Shown piece by piece: positions 49,002 through 58,005 of a DNA stretch of 64,000 nucleotides. The notes below the pieces were generated by a model. The model saw only the letters and a list, made by a program, of their open reading frames with translations, ran no database searches and was not told the DNA's origin. Each line of letters opens with the position of its first letter. Within the stretch, counting starts at the first letter, position 1. The translations under genes and the position numbers were made by a program. The stretch is from DUOA01 sp012839095 (GTDB lineage Bacteria > Bacillota > Clostridia > Caldicoprobacterales > DTU083), in assembly GCA_050951505.1 (NCBI GenBank), contig JBMNJE010000003.1, positions 1 through 64,000 of the forward strand, given 5' to 3'.

Positions 49002-49784
49002 ATGTCCAGGATCATAGCAGTTGCCAATCAGAAAGGCGGTGTCGGCAAGACAACCACCAATGTAAATTTAAGTGCTTGTTTGGCTGCCCTCGGTAAGAAG
49101 GTATTGACCATAGATATTGATCCTCAGGGGAATACAACCAGCGGGCTGGGAGTTGATAAAAACCGAGTGGAAAAATCCATCTATGATGTGATAATAAACA
49201 AGGTTCCTGTAAAGGAAGCTGTACATAGAACAAATTTTGAAAATCTGGATATAATCGTATCGAAAATAGAGCTGGCCGGTGCCGAGATCGAACTGGTTCC
49301 CATGATGGCAAGGGAGACTATTCTCAAAAGGGCATTGGAAGATATTAAAGATGAATATGATTATATTTTCATCGACTGTCCTCCTTCTCTCGGCCTGATT
49401 ACCATAAACGCACTCACAGCTGCGGACAAGCTTCTGGTGCCCATACAATGCGAATACTATGCATTGGAAGGGTTGACACAGCTTTTAAGCACCTTTGAAC
49501 TGGTCAGGAAAAACTTAAATCCCCATCTTGAAATTGAAGGGGTAGTGCTTACAATGTTCGATTCGAGAACCAATCTTTCCATACAGGTAGTAGACGAAGT
49601 AAAGAAGCATTTTAGAAACAAGGTATATACCACTATAATACCCAGGAATGTCAGGCTGGGTGAGGCTCCCAGCCATGGTGTTCCTATTATAGCATATGAT
49701 CCAAAATGCGCCGGAGCGGAAGCCTATATGGATTTGGCGGAGGAAATGATAGATAATGAACTGGAGGATGACGAATGGCTATGA
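49002..49784 (+). CDS. parA: Chromosome partitioning ATPase ParA (Soj)
   Basis: 260 residues. Deviant Walker A KGGVGKTT (11-18), DIDPQGNTTSG, IDCPPSLG and the switch region. It drives origin segregation with ParB and regulates DnaA in Bacillus. ATG 49002 with AAAGGAG; an upstream in-frame GTG is less likely. Overlaps parB by ten bases. Confidence 0.96.
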   Translation: MSRIIAVANQKGGVGKTTTNVNLSACLAALGKKVLTIDIDPQGNTTSGLGVDKNRVEKSIYDVIINKVPVKEAVHRTNFENLDIIVSKIELAGAEIELVPMMARETILKRALEDIKDEYDYIFIDCPPSLGLITINALTAADKLLVPIQCEYYALEGLTQLLSTFELVRKNLNPHLEIEGVVLTMFDSRTNLSIQVVDEVKKHFRNKVYTTIIPRNVRLGEAPSHGVPIIAYDPKCAGAEAYMDLAEEMIDNELEDDEWL

Positions 49785-50629
49785 AGAAGGGTCTGGGCAG
49801 AGGTTTGGATGCCTTGTTTGAAAGCTACAGGGAAGAAACCGTACAGAAGGATGAAGGCAATGACAAGGTAAATGAGCTCAGGATAACAGAGATAGATCCC
49901 AATCCGGAACAGCCCAGGAAGCAGTTTGATGACGAAAAAATGAAAGAATTGGTGGATTCCATACGAATACACGGTGTAGTTCAACCTATTATAGTTGTTC
50001 CTAAAGGAAAACGCTATGTGATCGTTGCCGGGGAACGTAGATGGAGAGCCTGCAGGGAAGCGGGCAGGCCGACTATACCTGCCATAGTTATGGATCTGGA
50101 TGAGAAGCAGACCTTGGAGATCAGCCTTATTGAAAACCTGCAGAGAGAGGATTTGAATCCCATAGAAGAAGCCAGGGGAATTCAGGAACTGGTAGACAGA
50201 TTGAATTTAACACAGGAAGAAGCTGCAGAGCGGCTGGGCAAAAGCAGACCTGCAGTAGCCAACGCCTTAAGGCTGCTTCAGCTTTCAGCCCAAATACAGA
50301 AGCTTATCCATGACAACAGGTTGTCGGCCGGTCATGCCAGGGCCCTCCTTGCTGTGGCTGATGAAAAGAAAAGAGAGAAAATAGCTGAAATTATTGCTGA
50401 AAAAAAGTTAAGCGTAAGAGAAACCGAGAAGCTGATACAGAAGGAGAATAGGCAAAAAAAGAAGGCCAAGGCAAAGGAAAAACCAAGCTACCTAACGGTG
50501 ATAGAATCAGAACTGGAGGAATCACTTGGTACAAGGGTTCAAATTATACCAGGCGCAAAGAAGGGAGTTATAGAGATAGAATACTACAGCAATGAGGACT
50601 TGGAACGAATCCTGGAGAAGGTAAGATAA
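49775..50629 (+). CDS. parB: Chromosome partitioning protein ParB (Spo0J)
   Basis: 284 residues. N-terminal CTPase domain (NPEQPRKQFDDEKMKELVDS, GERRWRACREAG), HTH (LTQEEAAERLGKSRPAVANA) and C-terminal dimer domain. Starts inside the end of parA (ATGGCTATGAAGAAG). It loads on parS, one copy of which follows its stop codon. Confidence 0.96.
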   Translation: MAMKKGLGRGLDALFESYREETVQKDEGNDKVNELRITEIDPNPEQPRKQFDDEKMKELVDSIRIHGVVQPIIVVPKGKRYVIVAGERRWRACREAGRPTIPAIVMDLDEKQTLEISLIENLQREDLNPIEEARGIQELVDRLNLTQEEAAERLGKSRPAVANALRLLQLSAQIQKLIHDNRLSAGHARALLAVADEKKREKIAEIIAEKKLSVRETEKLIQKENRQKKKAKAKEKPSYLTVIESELEESLGTRVQIIPGAKKGVIEIEYYSNEDLERILEKVR

Positions 50630-50641
50630 AAAATAGAAGAA

Positions 50642-50677
50642 AAAACAAAAATGTTTCACGTGAAACATTTTTGTTTT
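50642..50677. terminator. 36-bp perfect palindrome around parS, bidirectional terminator
   Basis: AAAACAAAAATGTTTCAC on each strand makes a perfect 36-bp palindrome with A/T tracts at both ends, centred on CACGTG. It separates parB from the convergent cvpA gene and should terminate in both directions. Confidence 0.7.
50652..50667. promoter_or_regulatory. parS: parS site, perfect
   Basis: TGTTTCACGTGAAACA, a perfect match to the bacterial parS palindrome (B. subtilis type), 23 bases after the parB stop. Confidence 0.95.
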
Positions 50678-50687
50678 ACGTGAAACA
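50672..50687. promoter_or_regulatory. Degenerate second parS
   Basis: TGTTTTACGTGAAACA, one change from parS, 4 bases after the perfect site. A third half-like motif TACGTGGAACA ends at 50700. Confidence 0.65.
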
Positions 50688-50707
50688 TTTACGTGGAACA
50701 GACCGGT

Positions 50708-51406
50708 CTACCTGCCCCGGACAAAGCTTGTAAAAATATTGGTATAATGGAAAAAGTCTGCAAGCTTTGAGCCGTCCAGCAATTCAGTAAAGATATCAGT
50801 CGGCGCCAGGACAAGCAGAACAGGAATTAAGGCAAATATCAGATAGATGATAAAAAAGCCCCTGATGATTCCGAAACCTGCACCTGCTGCGCCGTCAAAC
50901 TTTTTTAAAACAGGCAGATTAACAACGGTTTTCGATATGGAAACTATTATAATGAAAGCAAGCTTAACCAGGAAAAATAAGAGCAGAAAGCTGAAGATAT
51001 TGATAATGACAATTGCCACAGTTGTATCAAAATACTCGCCCAAAGTACCTATTCCTTCCAAGGTCTGTGAGAAGTCGGATATTAATATTCTGCTGAAGGG
51101 ATTGGGCAATTGGGCCTTGTCAACTATTTCACTTATCATTTCCGGAGATAAGGATTTAATTCCGGTCATTCTTTCCTCAACAGACGGGATATGGGTACTG
51201 CCTTCCGCATACAAAACAATGACGTTCAGCAGAGAAGGGAACAGATCCAATATCAGTTTGGTAATATAGGGATAGAAGATAACCGATGCCAGCCAGGATA
51301 AGAAAAATGATGCTGCATGTAAAGCAGACAGTATCATTCCGTTATACAGGCCTACAATCATACTTATGCTCATAATAATCAAGATTACAATATCAATTAT
51401 ATTCAT
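50708..51406 (-). CDS. CvpA family membrane protein
   Basis: 232 residues with four main membrane segments and the CvpA pattern (IIDIVILIIMSISMIVGLYNG at the N-terminus, GAAGAGFGIIRGFFIIYL later), with a polar insert after the third. CvpA proteins are linked to envelope homeostasis and colicin V production; the role here is unknown. Converges with parB; its start overlaps the preceding gene stop. Confidence 0.8.
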   Translation of the reverse strand: MNIIDIVILIIMSISMIVGLYNGMILSALHAASFFLSWLASVIFYPYITKLILDLFPSLLNVIVLYAEGSTHIPSVEERMTGIKSLSPEMISEIVDKAQLPNPFSRILISDFSQTLEGIGTLGEYFDTTVAIVIINIFSFLLLFFLVKLAFIIIVSISKTVVNLPVLKKFDGAAGAGFGIIRGFFIIYLIFALIPVLLVLAPTDIFTELLDGSKLADFFHYTNIFTSFVRGR

Positions 51407-52524
51407 TTGTTGTTTTCCTCCTGTTTTTCGGATGTATATAATTGTATTAAATTGCTTTTTGTTCGGACATACAGGTTTTTCGGACTATTCGGATTTCTTT
51501 CCAGCCAATCAGAAACTTCCGGCAGGGTCAGTTTTCTTACTGCCTTTCCTTTCTCTGTCAAAAATACTAAGGATTCATTGAACTCCATGGCAAGATATCC
51601 ATTTTCGTACGCAATCAGGTTGGAAAGGTACTTGGGAAAAAGCTCTATCTTATAGTTCTGCTCTGTAATAAAAAGAGCGTTTCCCTCCTTCTTGTCCAAA
51701 TGTGCCTTCTCCGGAAAGTAGATAAGCAATCCGTCTGATATGGATAGGGTTTCAAAACGCCCCCCCGATTCATGTAGTACAGACCATTGCAGTTCTCCTT
51801 CCATATTGTAACACAATACTTCCTCGATTCCTATTAAAATGATCTTACTTTTCATACGGTATATATCGTACAGCATTTGGTTTTCCAAAGTCAACACACC
51901 ATACAGCTCGTTCAGATTCGCATAGTGGAATACTCTTGTTATGGGCACAGGGGAATCCAGGCTTACTGTAAGCAGGGAGATATTCTCACCATATGCGTCT
52001 GCAGATATATAGTTTGCATTTCCCATGCCTTCAAAGGATATAAGAAAGTCACTGTCCATTGGCAGCACGTATGGTTTGGCTGCCATATTTCCCTCTTTTA
52101 AGAGAAGTATAAGAAAATCATCATATTCTTTCATGTCCCAGATGCTTATTTCCTTGTTTTCATAAATAAGTGTAAAGGGGATAGTCTGGGTGTTGTAAAT
52201 CCGATTGTTGGCAGTGGCTATATGGCGGCTTGTTCTGGCAACAATGTTAATGCTGTGGTTTTCTGCTGCCAGATCATCCTCAGTTAAGGGAGGAGGAATT
52301 TCTTCTCCGTGCAGGTTATAGAACCTGGAAGGGGCTCCACAGACGATTAAACCTTCAGGAAAGAAGTGCAGTTCTTCTTCCTGCATCATTGGAATGGGCT
52401 GGACGGAATAAACCGGATAGAGTTCAGGATGCCGGTTGTTCTGCAGTATGGAATATAAAAAATAAATTGCAGCAACTGCAATCATAAAAAATATTGTCAA
52501 TATAACTTTTACTCTGCGATGCAT
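51403..52524 (-). CDS. Membrane-anchored protein, DUF5711-like
   Basis: 373 residues: one N-terminal membrane segment (about 7-26) and an external domain of repeating short beta segments with alternating hydrophobics (LIVCGAPSRFYNLHG, NRIYNTQTIPFTLIYENKE, ILIGIEEVLCYNMEGELQWSV), suggesting a beta-propeller. It resembles clostridial DUF5711 proteins from memory. Overlaps cvpA by four bases, so the two are an operon. Own promoter at 52556-52585. Function unknown. Confidence 0.65.
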   Translation of the reverse strand: MHRRVKVILTIFFMIAVAAIYFLYSILQNNRHPELYPVYSVQPIPMMQEEELHFFPEGLIVCGAPSRFYNLHGEEIPPPLTEDDLAAENHSINIVARTSRHIATANNRIYNTQTIPFTLIYENKEISIWDMKEYDDFLILLLKEGNMAAKPYVLPMDSDFLISFEGMGNANYISADAYGENISLLTVSLDSPVPITRVFHYANLNELYGVLTLENQMLYDIYRMKSKIILIGIEEVLCYNMEGELQWSVLHESGGRFETLSISDGLLIYFPEKAHLDKKEGNALFITEQNYKIELFPKYLSNLIAYENGYLAMEFNESLVFLTEKGKAVRKLTLPEVSDWLERNPNSPKNLYVRTKSNLIQLYTSEKQEENNK

Positions 52525-52555
52525 GTTATAACTCCTTCACGGTCAATGACAGCTC

Positions 52556-52585
52556 ATTATTCTATAATTCGGTGCCGTTTGTCAA
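52556..52585 (-). promoter_or_regulatory. Promoter of the DUF5711-cvpA unit
   Basis: TTGACA (52585-52580) and AATAAT (52561-52556) with an 18-base spacer on the minus strand. Confidence 0.6.
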
Positions 52586-52651
52586 ATTCCTTCTCCAATA
52601 GATCATAATATACCTAATAATATAGGTACAGCCATATTAGGCTGATAACAG

Positions 52652-52680
52652 GCATAACTGGACGATTCCTCAACATAAAG
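52652..52680 (+). promoter_or_regulatory. Candidate forespore (sigma-F/G type) promoter of yyaC
   Basis: GCATA (52652-52656), 17 bases, then CATAAAG (52674-52680) resembles forespore sigma hexamers. Bacillus yyaC is forespore-expressed; the match here is partial. Confidence 0.35.
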
Positions 52681-52776
52681 TATTATTGAGCGAGCATCTT
52701 ATAGCAGCCGGATTACATGTTTTATTCCCCCGGGGGAAAGATAATGCCCGGATGCTATATTAAGCAGGAGGTATAT

Positions 52777-53415
52777 ATGGAGAGGATTCGAGAGGAAATA
52801 TCCATAGATGCAAATCATTCCCACGCACTGACTCACTTCAGCAGAGCCTTTGAAAAGATATTCAGGCAGCAGTACTCCGATAAATACAGTGAAGTGGTTA
52901 TTTTGTGCATTGGTACTGATCGCTCCACAGGGGACTGTCTGGGTCCTTTGGTAGGACATAAACTTAAGTTAATACAATACAATAAAATTATTATATACGG
53001 AACTCTGGATCACCCCGTTCACGCCAAAAATCTCAGCCATGTGCTCCTTGAAATAGAGGAAAAGCATAAAAAGCCCTTTATTATAGCTGTGGATGCCTGT
53101 CTGGGCAGAGCGGAACGGGTGGGGAGAATTGCTGTGGGAACAGGGCCGTTGAGGCCCGGCGCAGGAGTAAACAAGATATTGCCGGAAGTCGGCCATATGT
53201 ACATAATTGGTGTGGTTAATATAAACGGTTTTATGGAATATTTAATTCTGCAAAATACCAGACTTAACCTGGTTATGCGAATGGCAGATACCATAAGCAG
53301 CGGTATCCATTTTAATATATGGAAATATGTAAGGAACACCAATCAGCAGGAAGTGACGGTTGAAAAACAATATGGCTGTATCAGTACAAAGGGGGGCATG
53401 GAAGCGGGCAGTTAA
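52777..53415 (+). CDS. yyaC: Spore protease-like protein YyaC
   Basis: 212 residues related to the GPR/HybD-type peptidase fold: VVILCIGTDRSTGDCLGPLVG (40-60), DHPVHAKNL and IAVDACLGRAERVG. Conserved in spore-formers, it marks this organism as sporulating. The frame is open from 52717 but AGGAGG lies before ATG 52777. Converges with the ykuS-like gene two bases away. Confidence 0.9.
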   Translation: MERIREEISIDANHSHALTHFSRAFEKIFRQQYSDKYSEVVILCIGTDRSTGDCLGPLVGHKLKLIQYNKIIIYGTLDHPVHAKNLSHVLLEIEEKHKKPFIIAVDACLGRAERVGRIAVGTGPLRPGAGVNKILPEVGHMYIIGVVNINGFMEYLILQNTRLNLVMRMADTISSGIHFNIWKYVRNTNQQEVTVEKQYGCISTKGGMEAGS

Positions 53416-53417
53416 AA

Positions 53418-53705
53418 TTAAAACAGCGGGCTGTATGTTCTGTTTTCAATTATCGATATGATCTGATCAACAGTCTTGTTTGCTGCCTGAATCAGCAGGA
53501 CGCCTGTATTCCTTTCTGCAGAATCGGTTAGCAGAAAGTTATTTAAGGCAGAATGAAAGCTTTGCTGCCCCAGAAGATTCTGTCCCTGATATATGTAAGC
53601 AGAAATGCTTCCCTCTATTTCATCCGCAAAAACCGCCTTGTATCCCCTGGCTTCCAAAGCCGGCTTCAATTCCTCCAGACCTCTTTCCAAAGCAATGATT
53701 TTCAA
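53418..53705 (-). CDS. YkuS-like UPF0180 family protein
   Basis: 95 residues (IALERGLEELKPALEARGYKA, then SAYIYQGQNLLG), matching the UPF0180/YkuS family of small unknown proteins. TTG start with GGGAGGTG, but that site is the 3' arm of a stem-loop, see the next entry. Function unknown. Confidence 0.75.
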   Translation of the reverse strand: MKIIALERGLEELKPALEARGYKAVFADEIEGSISAYIYQGQNLLGQQSFHSALNNFLLTDSAERNTGVLLIQAANKTVDQIISIIENRTYSPLF

Positions 53706-53752
53706 AAAAACACCTCCCGTATCATTATAATATTATCCCGGGAAGGTGTTCT
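53706..53752 (-). terminator. Terminator-like hairpin that overlaps the ykuS-like ribosome binding site
   Basis: On the minus strand AACACCTTCCCG pairs with CGGGAGGTGTT (11 bp, one bulge), followed by a run of Ts reaching the TTG start. The Shine-Dalgarno GGGAGGTG lies in the 3' arm. It terminates DUF4446 transcripts and could also hide the ribosome site. A TATAAT sits in the loop but no -35 fits. Confidence 0.65.
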
Positions 53753-53794
53753 TATTATGCAGTGTTTTTTTACTCGGCCCCGCTGACTTCATTT

Positions 53795-54289
53795 TCATCG
53801 GAAGGCTTTTTCTATTGCTTCCTCTTCTTCATCAGACAAGGGGTAAGGGGACTTACTGTTTTTTACAGGTTTGGCAAAACATGTAGTGGCGTCTCTGCCA
53901 TATAAGCCGGTCAAAACCAGCCCATCGCCATCTTCATCCAGCAGCGCAATAGAGAAGCTTTGATCGCCCCCCATGTTATCAAAGGCATTGTACCGGACAA
54001 CACCTACATGCTGCAGGCACAGGTCCAGGCGGCTGCTCAGTGAAGAGCAGAAGAGCTCCAGCTCCCTGGTTTTGGCCAGGTTGTTTTCAATAGTCTCCAG
54101 CTGATTATACAGCATGCTTTCCAGGTTCTTATTGTTTGCCCCTCTCATCAGCTGCCTGTATTTTCTGATTATTTTACTTGTTCGTCGATAGTTTAAAATG
54201 ACAAGCAATAAGGATACTGCCGACAAAAAGACTGCAATCAAAAGAATCTCTGCGGAGTATGTCCGCATAAGGTCAAATAAAATACTCAT
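53795..54289 (-). CDS. DUF4446 family membrane-anchored protein
   Basis: 164 residues: one N-terminal membrane segment (12-32), a coiled-coil-like region (35-75) and a compact C-terminal domain with HVGVVRYNAFDNMGGDQSFS and GLYGRDATTCFAKPV. It typically lies near parB in Clostridia. Twelve bases after the lipid kinase gene, so probably in one operon. Function unknown. Confidence 0.8.
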   Translation of the reverse strand: MSILFDLMRTYSAEILLIAVFLSAVSLLLVILNYRRTSKIIRKYRQLMRGANNKNLESMLYNQLETIENNLAKTRELELFCSSLSSRLDLCLQHVGVVRYNAFDNMGGDQSFSIALLDEDGDGLVLTGLYGRDATTCFAKPVKNSKSPYPLSDEEEEAIEKAFR

Positions 54290-54301
54290 AAAACCCCCCT
54301 G

Positions 54302-55183
54302 TCAGTTATTACCGATTACTGTCATGGAAAGAGGTAACATCCCAAATGAAACCGGTGTATCCATGGCATATTCACCATCAACATTGACAGCCAGGGATTC
54401 CTTGGATAAAATATGTACCTCCCTGCACTGGTAGGTTGATATATATGGCAGACTCAGGTGCTCGCCCTTTATGAATTTTTTCAGAAGAAGCGGGATTTTA
54501 TAACGGGGAACAGGCTTTATTAATATTACATCCAATAATCCGTCTGTAATTGAGCCCTTGGGGTTTATCATCATCCCGCCTCCATAACAAATCCCGTTGC
54601 ATATTGCAGTCAAAAATGCCCTGGTTTTTATCTTTCTGCCGTCCAGGATCAGCTCGATTTCCTTTGATTTGTAAGTTATAAACTTTGCAAATACAGACAG
54701 GACATAGGCGGCTTTTCCTTTCACAAACCGCTTGATTCGATGAAGGTCACGGATTATCTCGGCATCAAAGCCAATGCTGGCAATATTGAGGAAAGCCCGG
54801 CCGTTGAATCTCACCATATCTATCTGCTTTGGTGGTTTTTCTGCTATTATCCGCAGGGATTCCTTGATTTTGGAAAAGCCGACGGGAATATTCAGTGCCC
54901 TGGCAAAATCATTGCCGCTGCCAAGAGGAATGACTCCCAGAGGGGTATTGGATCCATTTAACCCGTTGGTAACCTCCAGAACGGTTCCATCCCCGCCTAC
55001 TGCTATTACGGCATTATAGCCGGTACTTTGTTTCCGGGCAATTTCAGTGGCCTCGCCCGGTCCCTTGGTTTCCAGGATAGTACACTCCACTCCCAGCTTG
55101 TTGAAATAGTTTTCAATATATGGGATGGCCTTTCTTGTATTACCCTTTCCGGCAATGGGGTTTACAATAAATAACAATTTCAT
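54302..55183 (-). CDS. Diacylglycerol/lipid kinase, DagK family
   Basis: 293 residues. NPIAGKG (8-14), GGDGT (63-67) and GSGNDFA (88-94) are the nucleotide-binding motifs of the YegS/DagK fold, with the C-terminal beta domain following. It phosphorylates diacylglycerol or related lipids for phospholipid recycling; the exact lipid is not shown. ATG with AGGGAGAAAG upstream. Confidence 0.92.
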   Translation of the reverse strand: MKLLFIVNPIAGKGNTRKAIPYIENYFNKLGVECTILETKGPGEATEIARKQSTGYNAVIAVGGDGTVLEVTNGLNGSNTPLGVIPLGSGNDFARALNIPVGFSKIKESLRIIAEKPPKQIDMVRFNGRAFLNIASIGFDAEIIRDLHRIKRFVKGKAAYVLSVFAKFITYKSKEIELILDGRKIKTRAFLTAICNGICYGGGMMINPKGSITDGLLDVILIKPVPRYKIPLLLKKFIKGEHLSLPYISTYQCREVHILSKESLAVNVDGEYAMDTPVSFGMLPLSMTVIGNN

Positions 55184-55247
55184 GCTGCTTTCTCCCTGGT
55201 TTTCTTTGGTCAGATGTTGCTGATTTGTTTAGTAAGACAAGCTATCC

Positions 55248-56588
55248 TTATCTGAACAGATAGCCTCTGCTTCTTGCTTTTCTTCTTCTGCGGCTTATAA
55301 CTATCATCAATATGATAAGAACTGCCAGAACTCCGAGAAAGAAGACTTCCACCGATACTTCATAATCTCCGATGACTATGCTTGTAATCAATTCATCGTC
55401 TTTTTTATCTTTGTCCTCCGGCTCCGGAAGGGGATTGTTATCCGCCGGGGGAGTTGGTTCGGGAGACGGTGTGGGAGGAGGTGTCAGCCTGGTAAGCTCC
55501 TCTTCCATCCACATCAGAAACATTTCATTGCCCATAATGTACTTCTTTGCTGAATCCAGGTATTCATACAGGGCGGCTCCATCTGTCAGCAGGGATTCCA
55601 TATGATGAAACTTGTCATAGATTATCTTGTTCTTAAAGGTACCTTCAAGCTCTCCGAAGACAGGCTTATCCTCCAGCCGGGTAAACAGCTCCATTGCCTC
55701 ATTGGCCTGCAGCAGGTTCTGACGGGCCAAAGCCTCAATATACAAAAGCTCGTTATTCAAAAAGGTTTCGCCCTGGGTTTCAATATAACTTTCAACAAGG
55801 CTTATGGCTGTATCATAGGCTTTATTGGAAAAGGCCCTGATTATGGAAGCAATTGCCTTGTCTCCGGCTGCCTGAATTGTAAGGTATTCAGCTGCCAATT
55901 GCTCAATGTGGCGGAAGTTTACCTGTATATATTCAGGCGGGCGGGTACCGCTGTATTTCCAGGAAATCCGGCTTTTATTATCATAGCTGTGGGGCAGAAC
56001 AGTTGGGTTGGGCTCAAATATATAAGGGGGGGCATCTCCCAGATCTGCTGTGATCTCTACGTTTTGAGGCAGGGCAGCCCAGCTTTTGAGAAAGCTTAGG
56101 GGTATGAATAAGCTTTTTGTTCCGTTTTCTGATTTTTGGATTTCAGTTTCATAATGAATCTCAATGACCTGATACTGATCGGGGTCAAGCTTTATTGTCC
56201 ATGTTGACCATCTGGCAGGCAGATCGACAATATCTGTCTCTTCGGGCTTGGTACGGTCCCGGCGATTGGACAGACGCTGTCTGACTCCGTCCATCACAAC
56301 CTGCGGATTGTCTATCTTGACGGTGTTTTGATTTACATGCGAAGGCAGCCCCAGCATCAGGCTGGCCTGAGTTTCATCATCGGCGTTTTTGATGATAAGG
56401 GATGCAGTGGTATAAGCAATATCGGACTCCACCCTTATATGAGCCTTGTAGGAGATAACTTGCACGGTTTCTTCCTCATGCACCTGGGCAGAAGAAGACA
56501 CCCTGGCCAAAGAAAAAGGTGCAGCCAGTGCCGTCGTGGGAACAGCTAAAAATAAAAGAGAAAGCAGCAGCAATATATATTTTTTCAT
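55248..56588 (-). CDS. Exported protein with C-terminal membrane anchor, unknown function
   Basis: 446 residues: a cleavable signal peptide (MKKYILLLLSLLFLAVPTTA), a beta-rich domain, a helical repeat-like middle (SIIRAFSNKAYDTAISLVES and following, reminiscent of TPR packing), a Pro-rich linker, then a membrane segment (about 415-436) and a basic cytoplasmic tail. Topology is a surface protein. The frame is open upstream to 56651, but the signal peptide starts at ATG 56588. No function recognised. Confidence 0.65.
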   Translation of the reverse strand: MKKYILLLLSLLFLAVPTTALAAPFSLARVSSSAQVHEEETVQVISYKAHIRVESDIAYTTASLIIKNADDETQASLMLGLPSHVNQNTVKIDNPQVVMDGVRQRLSNRRDRTKPEETDIVDLPARWSTWTIKLDPDQYQVIEIHYETEIQKSENGTKSLFIPLSFLKSWAALPQNVEITADLGDAPPYIFEPNPTVLPHSYDNKSRISWKYSGTRPPEYIQVNFRHIEQLAAEYLTIQAAGDKAIASIIRAFSNKAYDTAISLVESYIETQGETFLNNELLYIEALARQNLLQANEAMELFTRLEDKPVFGELEGTFKNKIIYDKFHHMESLLTDGAALYEYLDSAKKYIMGNEMFLMWMEEELTRLTPPPTPSPEPTPPADNNPLPEPEDKDKKDDELITSIVIGDYEVSVEVFFLGVLAVLIILMIVISRRRRKARSRGYLFR

Positions 56589-56890
56589 TCCATCCCTGCC
56601 TTCCTTCACAATGGGATACATGAATATAAAAATGCACACAATTACAGGCAAATTATAATCAATTACATTAAATAAAGTTTATCACACTACATAGGAAAGG
56701 ACAAGACAGTGGATATTACCAAATTATAAAAACTGTAGAATTGTCGAAAGATAAGTTATTACTCAGTCTGGTGTAGACTGGAAAATTCGGGGAATAAATT
56801 GGGAAATAAAGGATTATATGATAGGAGGTGGAATTTATTCTTTGTATATACGGATATATGCTTTCTTACCGGGCAGATGGAGGAATGTTG
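56589..56890. other. Divergent intergenic region
   Basis: 302 bases between the exported protein and the GAF sensor. It has an orphan AGGAGG at 56823-56828 not followed by a usual start codon; no gene or clear promoter seen. Confidence 0.45.
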
Positions 56891-58000
56891 ATGACCATGG
56901 AAAAAAAGCTTTATGAAAATGGCAAAGTTCCCGTCAGCTTACTATTTTTAAGCAGGATAGGCGTACTCTTGTTTACTTCTCTTATTATCCTGAAAACAGA
57001 AGCCCCGCTTCAGCGCCATTTGGAAGTAATACTGCTTGGCTTTTTGCTTTATCAGATGCTGGCGGCCTGCATACATTGGCCTGCCATGAGAATTCCGGCT
57101 GCCCGTTTATTGTTTTCAATGGCTGATCTGCTGGTTGCCTGGGCTGTTGTGTGGATGACCGGCGGTATGGCAAGTCCGCTTATCCCCTGTATTTTCATAC
57201 CTGTTTTATATCTGCATATTACTGAAGGATGGAAGGGTCTGGCAGGCAGCATACTGGTTTTGCTGTCTTGTGCGGCTGTTTATTTCCTGGTTCCAAAGAG
57301 CAGCATAATTCTGCAGATAGATAAGATAGCAGGACAAAACAGCCATTGGATTGTGATCGTTATATATATCCTTCTATTTTATGTCGCTCCTTATATAGGA
57401 TTAAAAGAATATTTCAGAATGGGCACTCAGGTGCAGAAACTGAAGGAAAAATACAATGAAACGGACAGCATGAACAGCAAACTGCTGGTGCTCTATGAAA
57501 TGACCGGGCGATTCAATTATGAAAGCGGACCTGCCCAGGTTATGGACAGGCTGCTGGCCTTATGCGGTGAACTCTTTGATGCAGAGCGCATATGCATTTT
57601 TCTCATAAGGGGCGGGGAGGTGGAGATCTACGGCAATGCCTCTCCTCAGGAAAAAGAGAGTATTTATCAGTTGATCGTGGAGCAGAAAAAAGCGGGGGCC
57701 AAAGATGAGGACAGGGAATACATCATTTGGCAGGACTCATTGGTCATTCCACTGGTCAGGGGCCCCCGGACGGATGGCGTTCTGTATTTCCATGGATGGA
57801 AAAACAAGGAGATAACATACAGGGAGGCTATCTTACTTTCCATGATAGCCAATATGTTCTGTACCTATCTTGAAAACCTGGAGTACGTGGATTCCCTGAG
57901 AAAGAGGCTGATTCCGGATACCAGCGTACTGCTGAAGCAGCTGGACTCCGGCAGGCAGGTTAAGGGTATTCTGGATAAACGTATAGTTGCAAAGGAATAA
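56891..58000 (+). CDS. Membrane GAF-domain sensor-like protein
   Basis: 369 residues: about six membrane segments (first third, including VSLLFLSRIGVLLFTSLIIL), a linker KLKEKYNETDSMNSK that could be a coiled coil, then a GAF-like domain (about 205-345). No HAMP, kinase, GGDEF or output domain follows, so it may act through a partner. ATG 56891 has GGAGG at seven bases; the frame is open earlier. Function inferred only. Confidence 0.65.
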   Translation: MTMEKKLYENGKVPVSLLFLSRIGVLLFTSLIILKTEAPLQRHLEVILLGFLLYQMLAACIHWPAMRIPAARLLFSMADLLVAWAVVWMTGGMASPLIPCIFIPVLYLHITEGWKGLAGSILVLLSCAAVYFLVPKSSIILQIDKIAGQNSHWIVIVIYILLFYVAPYIGLKEYFRMGTQVQKLKEKYNETDSMNSKLLVLYEMTGRFNYESGPAQVMDRLLALCGELFDAERICIFLIRGGEVEIYGNASPQEKESIYQLIVEQKKAGAKDEDREYIIWQDSLVIPLVRGPRTDGVLYFHGWKNKEITYREAILLSMIANMFCTYLENLEYVDSLRKRLIPDTSVLLKQLDSGRQVKGILDKRIVAKE

Positions 58001-58005
58001 AGATA

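Noticed and set aside
53731..53746. Noc binding site (ATTTCCCGGGAAAT type) near the ykuS-like gene
   Set aside because: Only about 10 of 14 bases match, and TCCCGGGA is explained by the hairpin arm.
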